Counted from the first letter of the stretch, positions 1 through 8,570 are shown. The stretch: 54,735 bases of DNA from Planctomycetaceae bacterium (GCA_024225195.1 JAAEMV010000138.1:1-54735), one strand, 5' to 3'. Notes: generated by a model from the letters alone, not told the origin. A program made the numbers and translations.

Positions 1-45
1 AACGTCAAAACTACCTTTGACCTTCCGGCACCACCGACAAACTAG
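1..45 (+). CDS. 3' end of a gene cut by the window edge
   Basis: Frame 1 is open from the first base and ends at a TAG at 43-45, giving the C-terminus NVKTTFDLPAPPTN. A rho-independent terminator begins 36 bases later, which supports a real plus-strand gene ending here. Fourteen residues are too few to name a family. Confidence 0.4.
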   Translation, partial: NVKTTFDLPAPPTN

Positions 46-81
46 GGCGACTCCAATCGCGCAAGACCTGATTCAAAAAAT

Positions 82-120
82 AAAGTGCAGCGAGTCCATT
101 TGCGAAACGCTGCACTTTTT
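82..120. terminator. Bidirectional rho-independent terminator
   Basis: An 11 bp perfect stem, AAAGTGCAGCG (82-92) with CGCTGCACTTT (108-118), is flanked by an A-run on the left and a T-run on the right. It can end both the plus-strand gene at 1-45 and the minus-strand gene ending at 184. Confidence 0.85.
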
Positions 121-183
121 TCATTAACACTTCGGCATCAGGCTAAACTGAAAACCCTTAACCCAATCAACCGCTAGACGAAC

Positions 184-927
184 TCATGGCGCACCAAGCT
201 CAAAGTCAACAATAAGCGGACGATGGTCAGAGGCCTGCCCCGCGACTTTGGACTTTGAGGCAAACGCATGTTTGACAGTTAAGTCCCCCCGATAAAACAA
301 ATTATCGAGTGCTCGGGCGGGAAAGGCAGCTGGGAATGTTCGAATTGATTTAGCAGCAATCGAAAAACCTGCCGGCGTCATTAGTTGCTTGCCGAGATTT
401 TCCCAGACATCATTTAAATCCCCACCAATGACCATGGGAGTTTCTTGATGGACGCGATGAACAGTCGGATGCTCCAATAGTTTTCGCAACTGCATCTTCC
501 GTTCAAATCCTGCCAATCCCAAGTGAACATTTACCAGCAACATTGTTCTTTGATGACCGTCGTGTTTTATCCGACAGTGGGCAAGTAAACCTTGCCTGCG
601 TTTCTTTAAGGGAATCGTAAGATCGACATCCTCGACATCCAGCAATGGAAAACGACTCAGAATTGCATTCCCATAATGGCCCTGTTTTAAATGAACATTC
701 CGCTGGTAAGCAGAGTGCTTCATTTCCAGCGCCTCTGAAAAAAGTTCGACTTGAACATCCATTCGAGAACGGGGGACTTGATCGTCAACTTCCTGAAGAA
801 AAACAATATCGGCAGAATACTGTTTGAGAGTTTCAATTATTCGTTCTGGACGATAACGACGATCCACCCCTCCAATCCCTTTGTGGATGTTGTAACTGAT
901 AAGTCGAAATGTTGCTGGATTTGACAC
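184..927 (-). CDS. Endonuclease/exonuclease/phosphatase (EEP) family protein
   Basis: This 247-residue protein has the complete motif set of the Mg-dependent EEP fold (DNase I, ExoIII, sphingomyelinase-type). The motifs are SYNIHKG (N13), FLQEVD (E46), VNVHLG (H135), GGDLND (D170, N172) and the terminal SDHRP (D234, H235). It has no signal peptide, so a cytoplasmic phosphodiesterase or phosphatase is likely. The substrate (DNA, phospholipid or inositol phosphate) cannot be told from the motifs. The start is a GTG at 927 with no clear SD; the conserved fold begins about seven residues in, so little could be missing. The gene appears monocistronic, with the terminator at 82-120 just downstream. 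Confidence 0.85.
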   Translation of the reverse strand: MSNPATFRLISYNIHKGIGGVDRRYRPERIIETLKQYSADIVFLQEVDDQVPRSRMDVQVELFSEALEMKHSAYQRNVHLKQGHYGNAILSRFPLLDVEDVDLTIPLKKRRQGLLAHCRIKHDGHQRTMLLVNVHLGLAGFERKMQLRKLLEHPTVHRVHQETPMVIGGDLNDVWENLGKQLMTPAGFSIAAKSIRTFPAAFPARALDNLFYRGDLTVKHAFASKSKVAGQASDHRPLIVDFELGAP

Positions 928-1157
928 GTGTGCTCTACGACTGGACGTTGCTGGAAGTTCAAGTAATTCATGCTCTATTCAATTTGATCTTACCCCTTTC
1001 CCGCCTCTGTCGCATCAGCACCGCCTCGTTTGAAGCCACACATCGATTTCCATACTCGTTAGTGAGTTTCGAAAACTTCTAAGTTCCTGCCTTTACCTGC
1101 CCCCAATCTCAGGGAATAATTTGAAGGAAGAATAAACAGTCCTCAAAGGTAGAACAA

Positions 1158-2102
1158 ATGCGTTTTTACAAGTTATTAATTGGTTTAGTCCTGACATTCG
1201 CCTACACGGCTTCAAGCTTTGGATTCACCGAACTTCGCGAATGGACCGACGCAAATGGCCATTACACCTTCAAAGCTGATTTGATCGCCTACGACAGCGA
1301 ACACGTCGTCCTCCAAAAAGAAAATAAAGACCTTGTCTCTGTTGCCATTAAAGATCTATCGGACGCCGACCGCGCCTTTTTGAAATCGAGCGAGGCAGAG
1401 GAACAAAAGGGGGGGGAGCCTGATCAACTTAACACTTGGAAACTGGAAAGTGGCCTTAAGATCAATGGTAAAGTTGTCGAGTACGGTGAACGCGACTTAA
1501 AGGTAAAACGATACTTGCGTGGCGAGACCTACGTAAACGACCGGGACATCGAAAACCTACCTCCGGTCTACCAAGAAATCATTCCTAAAATTGTGGCTCA
1601 CTTTGCCAATCAAAAATTTGAAAACGTCGATGAGATGAATCAATGGCTTGAGAAACAACCCAACCGCGAGGTTGAACATAAGTGTGAAGGGGTGATGTTG
1701 GAACTTGAAAACGGCGATCGCTATGGCCTCCCCTTCTTTCTTTTTTCCACAGCGGATCGCACGACTCTGGAACGCGGTTGGCAACGCTTCAAGTCGGCTA
1801 AAGAAAATGAAAAGCAACAAGAGAAAGAATCCTTTTACTTACGAGCTCAAGCACAGGCGAACGCCCAAAACCTACAGTCAATCAGAGAAATTTCTGAAAT
1901 GAATCTGCAATTGCAGGGATACAACGCAGGTCTTTATGACCTGTGGGAAGTCACGCTGATACCCGCTCGTGGAAACTACGGTCGCCCAATGAAAGTTGTC
2001 GTACCGGGAACGAACAGCCGACAGGCAACGCAAAACGCGCTCCAACGCTATCCCGGAGCTAGAATAGGTCCAATTGCGAAAGTTCGTGATCGCCGCCGCT
2101 AA
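1158..2102 (+). CDS. Secreted SHD1-domain protein
   Basis: A 314-residue protein with a signal peptide (residues 1-22, ending SSFG). An SHD1 (SLA1 homology domain 1)-like segment follows at about residues 25-77, from REWTDANGHY through LSDADRAFL. A second, weaker copy lies at about 93-140 (TWKLESGLKINGKVV to DRDIENLP). SHD1 segments are very common in planctomycete secreted proteins, where their role is unknown. The central part (about 150-260) is charged and helical; the C-terminus is basic (VRDRRR). The ATG has AAAGG about eight bases upstream. No enzymatic motif is visible. A 16 bp tandem repeat starts 18 bases after the stop. Confidence 0.75.
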   Translation: MRFYKLLIGLVLTFAYTASSFGFTELREWTDANGHYTFKADLIAYDSEHVVLQKENKDLVSVAIKDLSDADRAFLKSSEAEEQKGGEPDQLNTWKLESGLKINGKVVEYGERDLKVKRYLRGETYVNDRDIENLPPVYQEIIPKIVAHFANQKFENVDEMNQWLEKQPNREVEHKCEGVMLELENGDRYGLPFFLFSTADRTTLERGWQRFKSAKENEKQQEKESFYLRAQAQANAQNLQSIREISEMNLQLQGYNAGLYDLWEVTLIPARGNYGRPMKVVVPGTNSRQATQNALQRYPGARIGPIAKVRDRRR

Positions 2103-2500
2103 TTTGCTAATTGGAACTTCTTGGGCAGAAAACTGCTCGGGGCTGAGACTGCTTGGAGCCAAAACTGTTTGGAGCTAAAACTGCTTGGACAAGCGAATGC
2201 GGGTAACAATTAAGCCTCGGGAAATGCACCCCCAGGCCAAATTGGGGAAAACTCAGAACCTGATTACTTAATTGTCCAATCAATGGAATAGAATTCTTCC
2301 CAGATTTACAACGGTTTTCGCTGTCTCATCTGGGTTTTACTTGATTCGCCCGAGTTTTACCTAGCCTGCCATTTACCGCCATGGGGAATTAGCTAGACTG
2401 GAGAGTAGTTCTTGATTAGTCAAACTTCTCCGAAATCGTTGGCTGCGAGAACTTCAACACGAATCTTAGTAAATGACCCAACATTCGCAGGTAGAATCAG
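2103..2500. other. Gene-free spacer between secreted-protein genes
   Basis: The spacer holds the 16 bp tandem repeat at 2121-2200. The rest contains no coding frame with a plausible start, no terminator-like hairpin with a T-run and no promoter I can name. Confidence 0.6.
2121..2200 (+). repeat. Five-unit degenerate 16 bp tandem repeat
   Basis: Five consecutive 16-mers fill this stretch: TTGGGCAGAAAACTGC, TCGGGGCTGAGACTGC, TTGGAGCCAAAACTGT, TTGGAGCTAAAACTGC and TTGGACAAGCGAATGC. Units 3 and 4 differ at two positions. The period is not a multiple of three and the array starts 18 bases after the SHD1 gene's stop, so it is non-coding. A similar TTGG-phased 16 bp array lies 3' of another gene at 4670-4733. 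Confidence 0.85.
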
Positions 2501-3022
2501 ATGAAAACCACTGCTTCTTTGATCGCCCTTTTGGCGTTTTCATTCAGCACAATCACACTCTTGGCTTCGAACAAAGACTCCGATGACGGGTTAATTTCTG
2601 TTCTGAAGACTCCACTTACTCAAAGTAAAATTGTCAAACAGGATGCTGCGATTCCGCCAGCTCCTCAGGACCCGGGCGTTCCAATTCCAGCCGATGCAGT
2701 TGAGAGCCCGTCCGTCATTCTCGAGAACGCTGTTGCTGTCCCAGTGCCAATGGCAGCAACCGACGCCTGCTGCCAACCTCGCTGCCGGAAGCGTTGCTGC
2801 AAGCCCAAACCAGTTCCTACGTTGTTCTACCTACAAGACCCCTGCGGTTGCGAGTACGAAGCTTGCGTTAAGGTGCCTGTTTGCTGCGTCGGAGAAGCAC
2901 CGATCATCACCTGGAAATCAGGCGTTCTGGATCGCCAAGTTGCCAACCTTTGCTGGCCATCTTGCGGATTCGAAGCCAAGGTTATTGTCACCGGTCGTGG
3001 TAAAGTCCGTGTTCGTGATTAA
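2501..3022 (+). CDS. Cys-rich secreted protein of unknown function
   Basis: A 173-residue protein with a signal peptide (about 1-22, ending LLAS). A Pro/Ala/Val-rich linker (about 45-85) follows, then a cysteine-dense, partly basic domain (about 88-173) with CCQPRCRKRCCKPKP, CGCEYEAC and VPVCC. The close of the domain, GFEAKVIVTGRGKVRVRD, looks like beta structure. I recognise no family. Export suggests the cysteines form disulfides or bind metal. It shares the CC...CCKP style with the repeat protein at 36013-36588 without being its homologue overall. A strong terminator lies 40 bases downstream. Confidence 0.7.
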   Translation: MKTTASLIALLAFSFSTITLLASNKDSDDGLISVLKTPLTQSKIVKQDAAIPPAPQDPGVPIPADAVESPSVILENAVAVPVPMAATDACCQPRCRKRCCKPKPVPTLFYLQDPCGCEYEACVKVPVCCVGEAPIITWKSGVLDRQVANLCWPSCGFEAKVIVTGRGKVRVRD

Positions 3023-3054
3023 TCTGTAGAGATCGACTACTTACTGATAAAAAT

Positions 3055-3088
3055 AAAAAAGGCTGCCTTTCAACAGGCAGCCTTTTTT
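3055..3088. terminator. Bidirectional rho-independent terminator between convergent genes
   Basis: Stem GGCTGCCT (3061-3068) with AGGCAGCC (3075-3082), preceded by six A and followed by six T. It can serve both the plus-strand gene ending at 3022 and the minus-strand gene ending at 3135. Confidence 0.9.
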
Positions 3089-3134
3089 CGTTTGTATTCC
3101 ATCCGCAACAGCGAACCCATTGCGGTTGAATTGC

Positions 3135-3521
3135 CTAATTAGGATACCAATAAACTGGTTCAATCACTGCTGGATAAACCAAAGCAGCACGTCGCCGAAC
3201 GCGACGAACAGGAACGACCGGTGCGGCATAAACTCCCATGACTGGCACGGTCGGAACGTAATAAGCTGACATCGTAGGAACGACACCGCCAACCATTGGT
3301 CCTATTGGGACTTGAGGCGCGAAGTACGCCGGAAAGCTACCCGCGATCGGAGCATATCGCCCGTGGTCACAGCCTCTACAGCCCGCAGTTGCGTAGCCCC
3401 ACACTGCTGGCGAAGTTCGATAAACCTGAGCCGGAGACTGGGCGGAGCTTTCACTGCAATTCAAACAAGTGAAAGTAAACAGAAACACACTGAGCAAAAA
3501 TAAAACTTTACCGGATCGCAT
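3135..3521 (-). CDS. Small secreted protein, Tyr/Pro/Val-rich
   Basis: A 128-residue protein with a signal peptide (about 1-28, cleavage near SSAQS). The mature part is low in complexity: Pro, Val, Tyr and Ala with a basic patch (VRRVRRR) and a C-terminal VIEPVYWYPN. Two cysteines sit close together (CRGC). Such short Tyr/Pro-rich exported proteins are frequent in planctomycetes and have no assigned function. The gene is monocistronic and convergent with its left neighbour across the terminator at 3055-3088. Confidence 0.6.
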   Translation of the reverse strand: MRSGKVLFLLSVFLFTFTCLNCSESSAQSPAQVYRTSPAVWGYATAGCRGCDHGRYAPIAGSFPAYFAPQVPIGPMVGGVVPTMSAYYVPTVPVMGVYAAPVVPVRRVRRRAALVYPAVIEPVYWYPN

Positions 3522-3635
3522 AGAACGAGCACCCTACCGAGGAAACAAGAAATTGTACTAGGAACAAAAGCAATGTATCGTCGGTCAAGTATAGTTCGAA
3601 TTCCCCCCTACTGAGACGAGATTTCCCCAAATAAT

Positions 3636-3673
3636 GCGAAACGAAAGGTTGCGAAACGAAAGGTTGCGAAACG
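3636..3673. repeat. 2.5 perfect copies of a 15 bp repeat
   Basis: GCGAAACGAAAGGTT occurs perfectly twice (3636-3650, 3651-3665), then GCGAAACG (3666-3673). It lies 21 bases 3' of the stop of the minus-strand PP2C gene and upstream of the gene starting at 3521. Perfect copies suggest recent duplication. Confidence 0.9.
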
Positions 3674-3694
3674 CCCAATTAGCCAAGCCGCGAT

Positions 3695-4585
3695 TTACTC
3701 TGCCGTTATTTCACACAATACCACGGTAATATTGTCCCGGCCACCATTCTCCAAAGCCGCCTCCACAAGCGCATCACAACACTCCTTTAAACCATCTGAT
3801 TTTAGAATGTTACAAATTTGTTCCTCGGGAACCATATCGCTGAGCCCATCCGAACACAGCAATAAACGATCCCGTGCTTCTATCTCAAGATGGACGACAT
3901 CAGCTTCGATGTGGTCACGAACGGCATCAATACTGTTGACCAGCACATTCCCGAATGCTTTTGCATCCTGCGGTGCGGTCCCACGATCAACCAGCGACTG
4001 TGCCAATGTGTGATCGCGTGTGACTTGCTTCAATTTGCCATGACGTTGAATATAGGCTCGGGAGTCGCCTATATGAGAAATAATTGCATGAGGCGGAAGC
4101 AAATAAGCACCGGTCAGCGTTGTGCCCATTTGACTTTTATTCGGGTCGATCTTTGCGTGCCGGTGAAACTCATCCTGAATTCTCGTTACGTACGCATCAA
4201 CTCGTTGCCGCATTTCCTGAGCATCAAAATCTTTAATTTTCATCACCCAACTCGATGCTTGGTCCGCCGCGTGCAGCGTTGATTCCAAAACGAGATGTGA
4301 TGCAAAATCTCCGTGCCTAGCTCCTCCAACACCGTCAGCCACCATCAAACCATACGCATGTCCGTCCACTAGGTTAACAGCCTCCTCCTGCAGATTTGAT
4401 AACAACAGCTCGCATCGGCGCGTTCTGCGAATCACAGCAAAGTGGTCCTCGTTCCGCTGACGCACTTTGCCAACATGTGTCGCTGCGACAATTTCTACGT
4501 TAAATCCTGACTCATCTTTGGCGAAGAAATTATCTGCAAAACTAGCGCCTCGCTGTTCCTTTGTTTCATCGTCCACGTCCGTCAT
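3695..4585 (-). CDS. PP2C-family protein phosphatase
   Basis: Metal-dependent Ser/Thr phosphatase (PPM/PP2C, Stp/PrpC type), 296 residues from the chosen ATG. Metal-binding motifs are in order: GKVRQRNEDHF (E46, D47), MVADGVGG (D84), GTTLTGAYL, HIGDSRAYI, LLLCSDGLSD and GGRDNITVVL near the C-terminus. It would dephosphorylate Ser/Thr kinase substrates in the cytoplasm; no kinase gene is in this window. The ATG at 4585 has GGAG eight bases upstream. The frame continues to a TTG at 4717, but that extension translates a 16 bp tandem repeat and is unlikely to be coding. The gene follows the lipoprotein gene (stop at 4740) on the same strand. Confidence 0.9.
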   Translation of the reverse strand: MTDVDDETKEQRGASFADNFFAKDESGFNVEIVAATHVGKVRQRNEDHFAVIRRTRRCELLLSNLQEEAVNLVDGHAYGLMVADGVGGARHGDFASHLVLESTLHAADQASSWVMKIKDFDAQEMRQRVDAYVTRIQDEFHRHAKIDPNKSQMGTTLTGAYLLPPHAIISHIGDSRAYIQRHGKLKQVTRDHTLAQSLVDRGTAPQDAKAFGNVLVNSIDAVRDHIEADVVHLEIEARDRLLLCSDGLSDMVPEEQICNILKSDGLKECCDALVEAALENGGRDNITVVLCEITAE

Positions 4586-4669
4586 CTTTCTCACTCCGTT
4601 ACCTACAGACCACAAAATATAAAAATGAACGCTCCCAAAACACAAAACGCACCAAGGCAACCAGACAGC

Positions 4670-4733
4670 TTTACTCTTCAGCCAATTGAAACTCTTGCCT
4701 AGTTTACTGTTGCCCAAGGTAAACTCTTGCCAA
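4670..4733 (-). repeat. Four-unit degenerate 16 bp tandem repeat
   Basis: Read on the minus strand, four 16-mers follow the lipase stop: TTGGCAAGAGTTTACC, TTGGGCAACAGTAAAC, TAGGCAAGAGTTTCAA and TTGGCTGAAGAGTAAA. The array starts six bases after the stop codon and ends about 85 bases before the PP2C start. Period and TTGG phasing match the array at 2121-2200. Confidence 0.8.
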
Positions 4734-4739
4734 GATGGT

Positions 4740-6482
4740 CTATTCTTGCAACCCGTCTACCGAAAAGCTAGTTCCGGACAGGCACGGATCAACAAGATGG
4801 GTCTCGAGAATCCGGAACAGTTCTTCTAATACCATTTCATTTGAATTAATTTTCGTATGCTTGGAAATAATTAAACGTTCAGATTCCACTCCCGGAATTC
4901 GTGCACTTTGAACTGGCACGACCTTGTCGGAATCACCAACCCCCAAAAGGTAGTAACCACACCCGATGATTGAGTTAAGCCTTACCGATTCACTAAAGTT
5001 CAGACAATTCATTTTCCTAAGTAATGGACTCTCTGGTCGCAACAAATCAATGCTGGTCGGAATTCGCCTAGTGAACTCCTCTGTAAAGGCCTCAGGATTA
5101 TCTCGCAACAACTGCTCGCGAATCTCATTCATCGAACTTGGTTCATCCACCAACTTTGTTCCTAAGCGGCCAATCGGACGATTGGCCTTGGGAGATCCCC
5201 AATGTGGAGTGCCAAGGAAAACAACTCTGGAGACGGTGGGAACCGGTTGAAAATAGAACGCGTCACGAAGCGCCATTCGCGTTTCCTCTGTCGTCACCAA
5301 GCAATCCAATGGGACTTTTGAAATAGAATTCCATAACTGATCTCCACTGTAAGTAACCTGCAACTTGGCAACCAATCCGCCCATGCTGTGGCCGATTAAG
5401 ATGATCTGAGAAAGTGCAGGATCTTCTCCATTGGGATCCAACTTTTTTGTGATGGCATTCAAATGGCCTCGCAAAACCGCCGCGCTCTTTAAAAACGGTT
5501 CTCCGGTTGGATACTGAAATCCCCATAGCTGGAATCGCGAAATCAATTCAGGTCGCGCACGTAATTCATTGGCAGCGTTTGACCAAGTAAATGGATCCGA
5601 TAATAGACCATGCACAAAAACGACCGGAATCTTACCGGGTTGGTAAGGCTCCACTGTATACAACCCTGGCCCCTCGTCAGTCGTTCCGGGTTGTAGAAAC
5701 CCTTCAAGATAGTTCTTATCACGCTTGGAAATGCGATACGCAATCGGTGCTGACAGGTCTCGCGCAACGGCAACCTCGAAACCGTCTACGTTCACCGAAC
5801 GAGCACGAAGCGGATCGACAAACTCAAAAACAAAGCCGCTTGGTGATTCTTCATCGGAACGAGCACACCGTAAAACCAATGTTGCGGCAAATGCCTGCTG
5901 ATCCCTGAGGAAACGCTCACCTTCCAAGCGTTTATTAATTACGACAACCGGAACCCCAATTCCGCTGCAGCGGTAATCATGATTAAGCTTTTTGCTAACC
6001 TCAGTAGTCGCGGGAATTACCAAATCAAAATCCTGCGGGTCCCACGTAAACCCACGGTACAAAATAGGAATCCAATCACTGCTCGACGGACTCACCAACA
6101 ACTGACCAGACTGCGGTTTAAACAGCTCATACTTCTGACCGCTATCGATAATTCTTCGAAGACATTGATTGTAAATCTTTGCCGACGCGCCATCTCCCCC
6201 ATCGCTCGCGACAGCCTCTGCTGCCACCATTGGCCAGATCGTTTGGGCAGCACATACATACTGTGCTATGCACCCCGCATCCTTATCCCGATCCAGCCTA
6301 CAACCATCGCGGTAAAGTGTTCTGGCGATCTCTACTTGCGATGCATCCGGCACACCTGAAGCGTTTTGTGAGTCAAAAACGGGAACCGCGCGAACACAAT
6401 CCAGACCGCCGAAACGGCATCCCGCCAAGCCACCAATCACGCAGATTAGAATGCAAATTCCGAATTGTGCGATTTTTTGCAT
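4740..6482 (-). CDS. Lipoprotein with an alpha/beta-hydrolase (lipase-like) domain
   Basis: A 580-residue protein with a lipoprotein signal peptide: hydrophobic residues 7-19, then lipobox LAGC with the acylated cysteine at residue 22. The N-terminal half (about 40-280) is unassigned. The C-terminal half is an alpha/beta hydrolase of the lipase/palmitoyl-thioesterase type, with the oxyanion strand VVFVHGLLSD (about 287-296), nucleophile elbow LIGHSMGGL (Ser366) and FLGTPHWGSP. The acid and histidine are not certain; a late SKHTKIN is a candidate for the His. It probably sits on a membrane face and hydrolyses a lipid or ester. The PP2C gene downstream may be cotranscribed. Confidence 0.8.
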   Translation of the reverse strand: MQKIAQFGICILICVIGGLAGCRFGGLDCVRAVPVFDSQNASGVPDASQVEIARTLYRDGCRLDRDKDAGCIAQYVCAAQTIWPMVAAEAVASDGGDGASAKIYNQCLRRIIDSGQKYELFKPQSGQLLVSPSSSDWIPILYRGFTWDPQDFDLVIPATTEVSKKLNHDYRCSGIGVPVVVINKRLEGERFLRDQQAFAATLVLRCARSDEESPSGFVFEFVDPLRARSVNVDGFEVAVARDLSAPIAYRISKRDKNYLEGFLQPGTTDEGPGLYTVEPYQPGKIPVVFVHGLLSDPFTWSNAANELRARPELISRFQLWGFQYPTGEPFLKSAAVLRGHLNAITKKLDPNGEDPALSQIILIGHSMGGLVAKLQVTYSGDQLWNSISKVPLDCLVTTEETRMALRDAFYFQPVPTVSRVVFLGTPHWGSPKANRPIGRLGTKLVDEPSSMNEIREQLLRDNPEAFTEEFTRRIPTSIDLLRPESPLLRKMNCLNFSESVRLNSIIGCGYYLLGVGDSDKVVPVQSARIPGVESERLIISKHTKINSNEMVLEELFRILETHLVDPCLSGTSFSVDGLQE

Positions 6483-6654
6483 GTCGAGTATTCCGAAACT
6501 TTCGAACGATAGAAACCTATCGCTTCCTCTCGTTTATCGGATTCAGCTACCCATGACTTCATTACGACGCCAACCTTCGTCAATTCCGCTGCCGACGTTG
6601 CAGGCACACGGCAGATCATAATATTTGCAGTCTTTCTCAAAGATTTGAGTTGAC

Positions 6655-6686
6655 AAAAAAAGGGAGCCGGACAACCGACCCCCTTT
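6655..6686 (-). terminator. Rho-independent terminator of the Gly-rich protein gene
   Basis: On the minus strand a 12 bp stem (two G-T pairs), AAAGGGGGTCGG with CCGGCTCCCTTT around a TTGT loop, is followed by a run of T. It lies about 65 bases after the stop of the gene that ends at 6750. Confidence 0.85.
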
Positions 6687-6749
6687 GATTTTCAAAATCA
6701 CCGCCGAAACCAATTCCGTTCAGATAAACTGGATTTGCGCCGATCAAAA

Positions 6750-8570
6750 TTATTTTTCATCTTCACCATCTTGGAGGCGTACCAAACCACGCTCTTCTTG
6801 ACGGTTATCACCGCGATGCACCATCACGGTCAATACATCTTCTGTCAAATTATAGAGGCCGGCTTCAATCAAGATGTCACCTTTGCCAACGAGTTTGAAT
6901 GCGACGCGTTGTGTCTCCTTATCAACGCTACCTTTGACCTGAATAACTTCATCAGTCAAACCAACCGATAGGTTTCCGCGAATCATTCCATCTTTGTTAA
7001 GGGCTAGTTGCAACGTCAAATCAGATTTCGTTTGCCCAGGAGTAACTACCGCAAAGACGCCTAAAGGCATCCAATCGTCAGCGTCCTCGGTATTGTCTAT
7101 TTCTGAATAGTCGTCTGCAATCTTCACAGCTTGATTGTAATACTCTTCTTCTGTCGCGATCGGATCTTCACCAATGTAGACATTCCCATTTTCGACATAG
7201 ATCCCATCATTACCATATTGATAAGACACCGGTGCTTCATTGCATCCACAATACCCTGAGGCATACCCATAAGACGGTGTTAACCACCAAGCTGCGGTTG
7301 CGATCCCCGCCGCATACCACGCGCCTGGATAACGAGCGTACCAGCGGGGATTGTAGTAGGAGTGATATCCTCCGAAACTTGTTCGAACTGCAACCGCCTG
7401 ACCATAGCTTCTTACGATTCCGTTATACCCAGAAGCGTAAGCACCCGTGGCGTAAACATTTCCACCGGGGCCGGCCACATACCGAGCAGCTCCTGCCCGT
7501 CCGTAAGTGTTGTACCCATCAGTGGCTCGCGTGCCACCAACTCTAACGCCACGCGCATTTCCATTGGCATCCCGAACACCGGCTGAACCGCCGCGTTGGA
7601 CGATCGTATTTGTTCCATCGGTCGCCATTCTTCCACCGCGAGCAGCATACCCCCCTGAGCCATCCACATTGGATTGCCCGCGAACCGAGCCTGCCCCGGC
7701 AACTGTCGAATTACCATCAGTCCCGATGTAGCCGCCAGCAGCTCCACCACGAACATTCCCTTGAGCGTCTCGAGCTCCGCCTACAACGGTTCTTGAACCG
7801 GCAATCGATTCGCCATCGGTAGCGACCCGCGAACCGCCTCGAACGCCAGCCGCGGAGCCATCCGTATTCTTTCCACCCGCGTAACCTCCACGTCCAGCAA
7901 CCGCGTTGGTACCGTCTGAAGCTGCCCCTGCAGATCCACCGACAACGCGCTTATTACCCTGAGCATCGGTAACCACAATCCCTCCGGCAGCGCCGCCATA
8001 ATTGACGCCGCCACTGGTAGTCCCGCTTCCGCTTCCTCTATACGAATCGACCGTGTAGTTCTCACCCTGGTAAGTTTTTCCGTTGTAGTCATTGGGAGCC
8101 GTATTGCCGCCACTGCGCTGACGATCTCCGGATTTCTTGGGCATATTTAAAAAGTCATCTAACTGATTCTGCGAGGGTCTATCGAATTGTTTGTTTGCTC
8201 GACTAGCTCCGCCATTATTAAAATTCCCGTTAGGCCGCGTCTGATTGAGAGAACGCGGTTCACTTCGCCGATTGCCCGTATTAATACCGCTGGAGGAAAA
8301 ACTATTCGGCATCGAAAAGGAACGCGTATTACTACTTGGCTGACGATTATTCGAATTGCCCAACGAAGACCCGCCAAAAGACTGGTTGCCCCCCCGATTG
8401 AAGTCTGAACTTCGTGACGATCGATTCATGCCGCCACCAGACGGAGTACGCGAACCGCCGGACGAGAAGCTTCGACCTCCACCGCCACCACCACGCCGTT
8501 GAGCGTGAGCGTCGGCAGCAAATGCGACCGTTGTCAGCAACACCACAACTGCCAAACTTAAAAACTTCAT
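6750..8570 (-). CDS. Large Gly-rich secreted repeat protein (protocadherin-like)
   Basis: A 606-residue protein from the ATG at 8570 (GGA nine bases upstream); the longer frame to 8618 lacks a signal at its start. A signal peptide (1-24, ending AHA) is followed by a Gly/Ser/Asn/Arg-rich stretch to about 180. Next is a repeat region to about 385 in which ATDG-x-N, RDAxGNxRG and RGG-x-AGG motifs recur every 20-35 residues. A Tyr/Trp-rich segment (YHSYYNPRWYARYPG), an acidic segment and a folded C-terminal domain (about 510-600, WMPLGVFAVVTPGQ onward) complete it. Proteins of this layout are often labelled mu-protocadherin-like in planctomycetes; function is unknown and a cell-surface role is inferred. 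Confidence 0.75.
   Translation of the reverse strand: MKFLSLAVVVLLTTVAFAADAHAQRRGGGGGGRSFSSGGSRTPSGGGMNRSSRSSDFNRGGNQSFGGSSLGNSNNRQPSSNTRSFSMPNSFSSSGINTGNRRSEPRSLNQTRPNGNFNNGGASRANKQFDRPSQNQLDDFLNMPKKSGDRQRSGGNTAPNDYNGKTYQGENYTVDSYRGSGSGTTSGGVNYGGAAGGIVVTDAQGNKRVVGGSAGAASDGTNAVAGRGGYAGGKNTDGSAAGVRGGSRVATDGESIAGSRTVVGGARDAQGNVRGGAAGGYIGTDGNSTVAGAGSVRGQSNVDGSGGYAARGGRMATDGTNTIVQRGGSAGVRDANGNARGVRVGGTRATDGYNTYGRAGAARYVAGPGGNVYATGAYASGYNGIVRSYGQAVAVRTSFGGYHSYYNPRWYARYPGAWYAAGIATAAWWLTPSYGYASGYCGCNEAPVSYQYGNDGIYVENGNVYIGEDPIATEEEYYNQAVKIADDYSEIDNTEDADDWMPLGVFAVVTPGQTKSDLTLQLALNKDGMIRGNLSVGLTDEVIQVKGSVDKETQRVAFKLVGKGDILIEAGLYNLTEDVLTVMVHRGDNRQEERGLVRLQDGEDEK

Noticed and set aside
4586-4717. N-terminal extension of the PP2C phosphatase from a TTG, with a hydrophobic stretch
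   Set aside because: It translates the 16 bp tandem repeat, starts without an SD, and an internal ATG has GGAG at ideal spacing.
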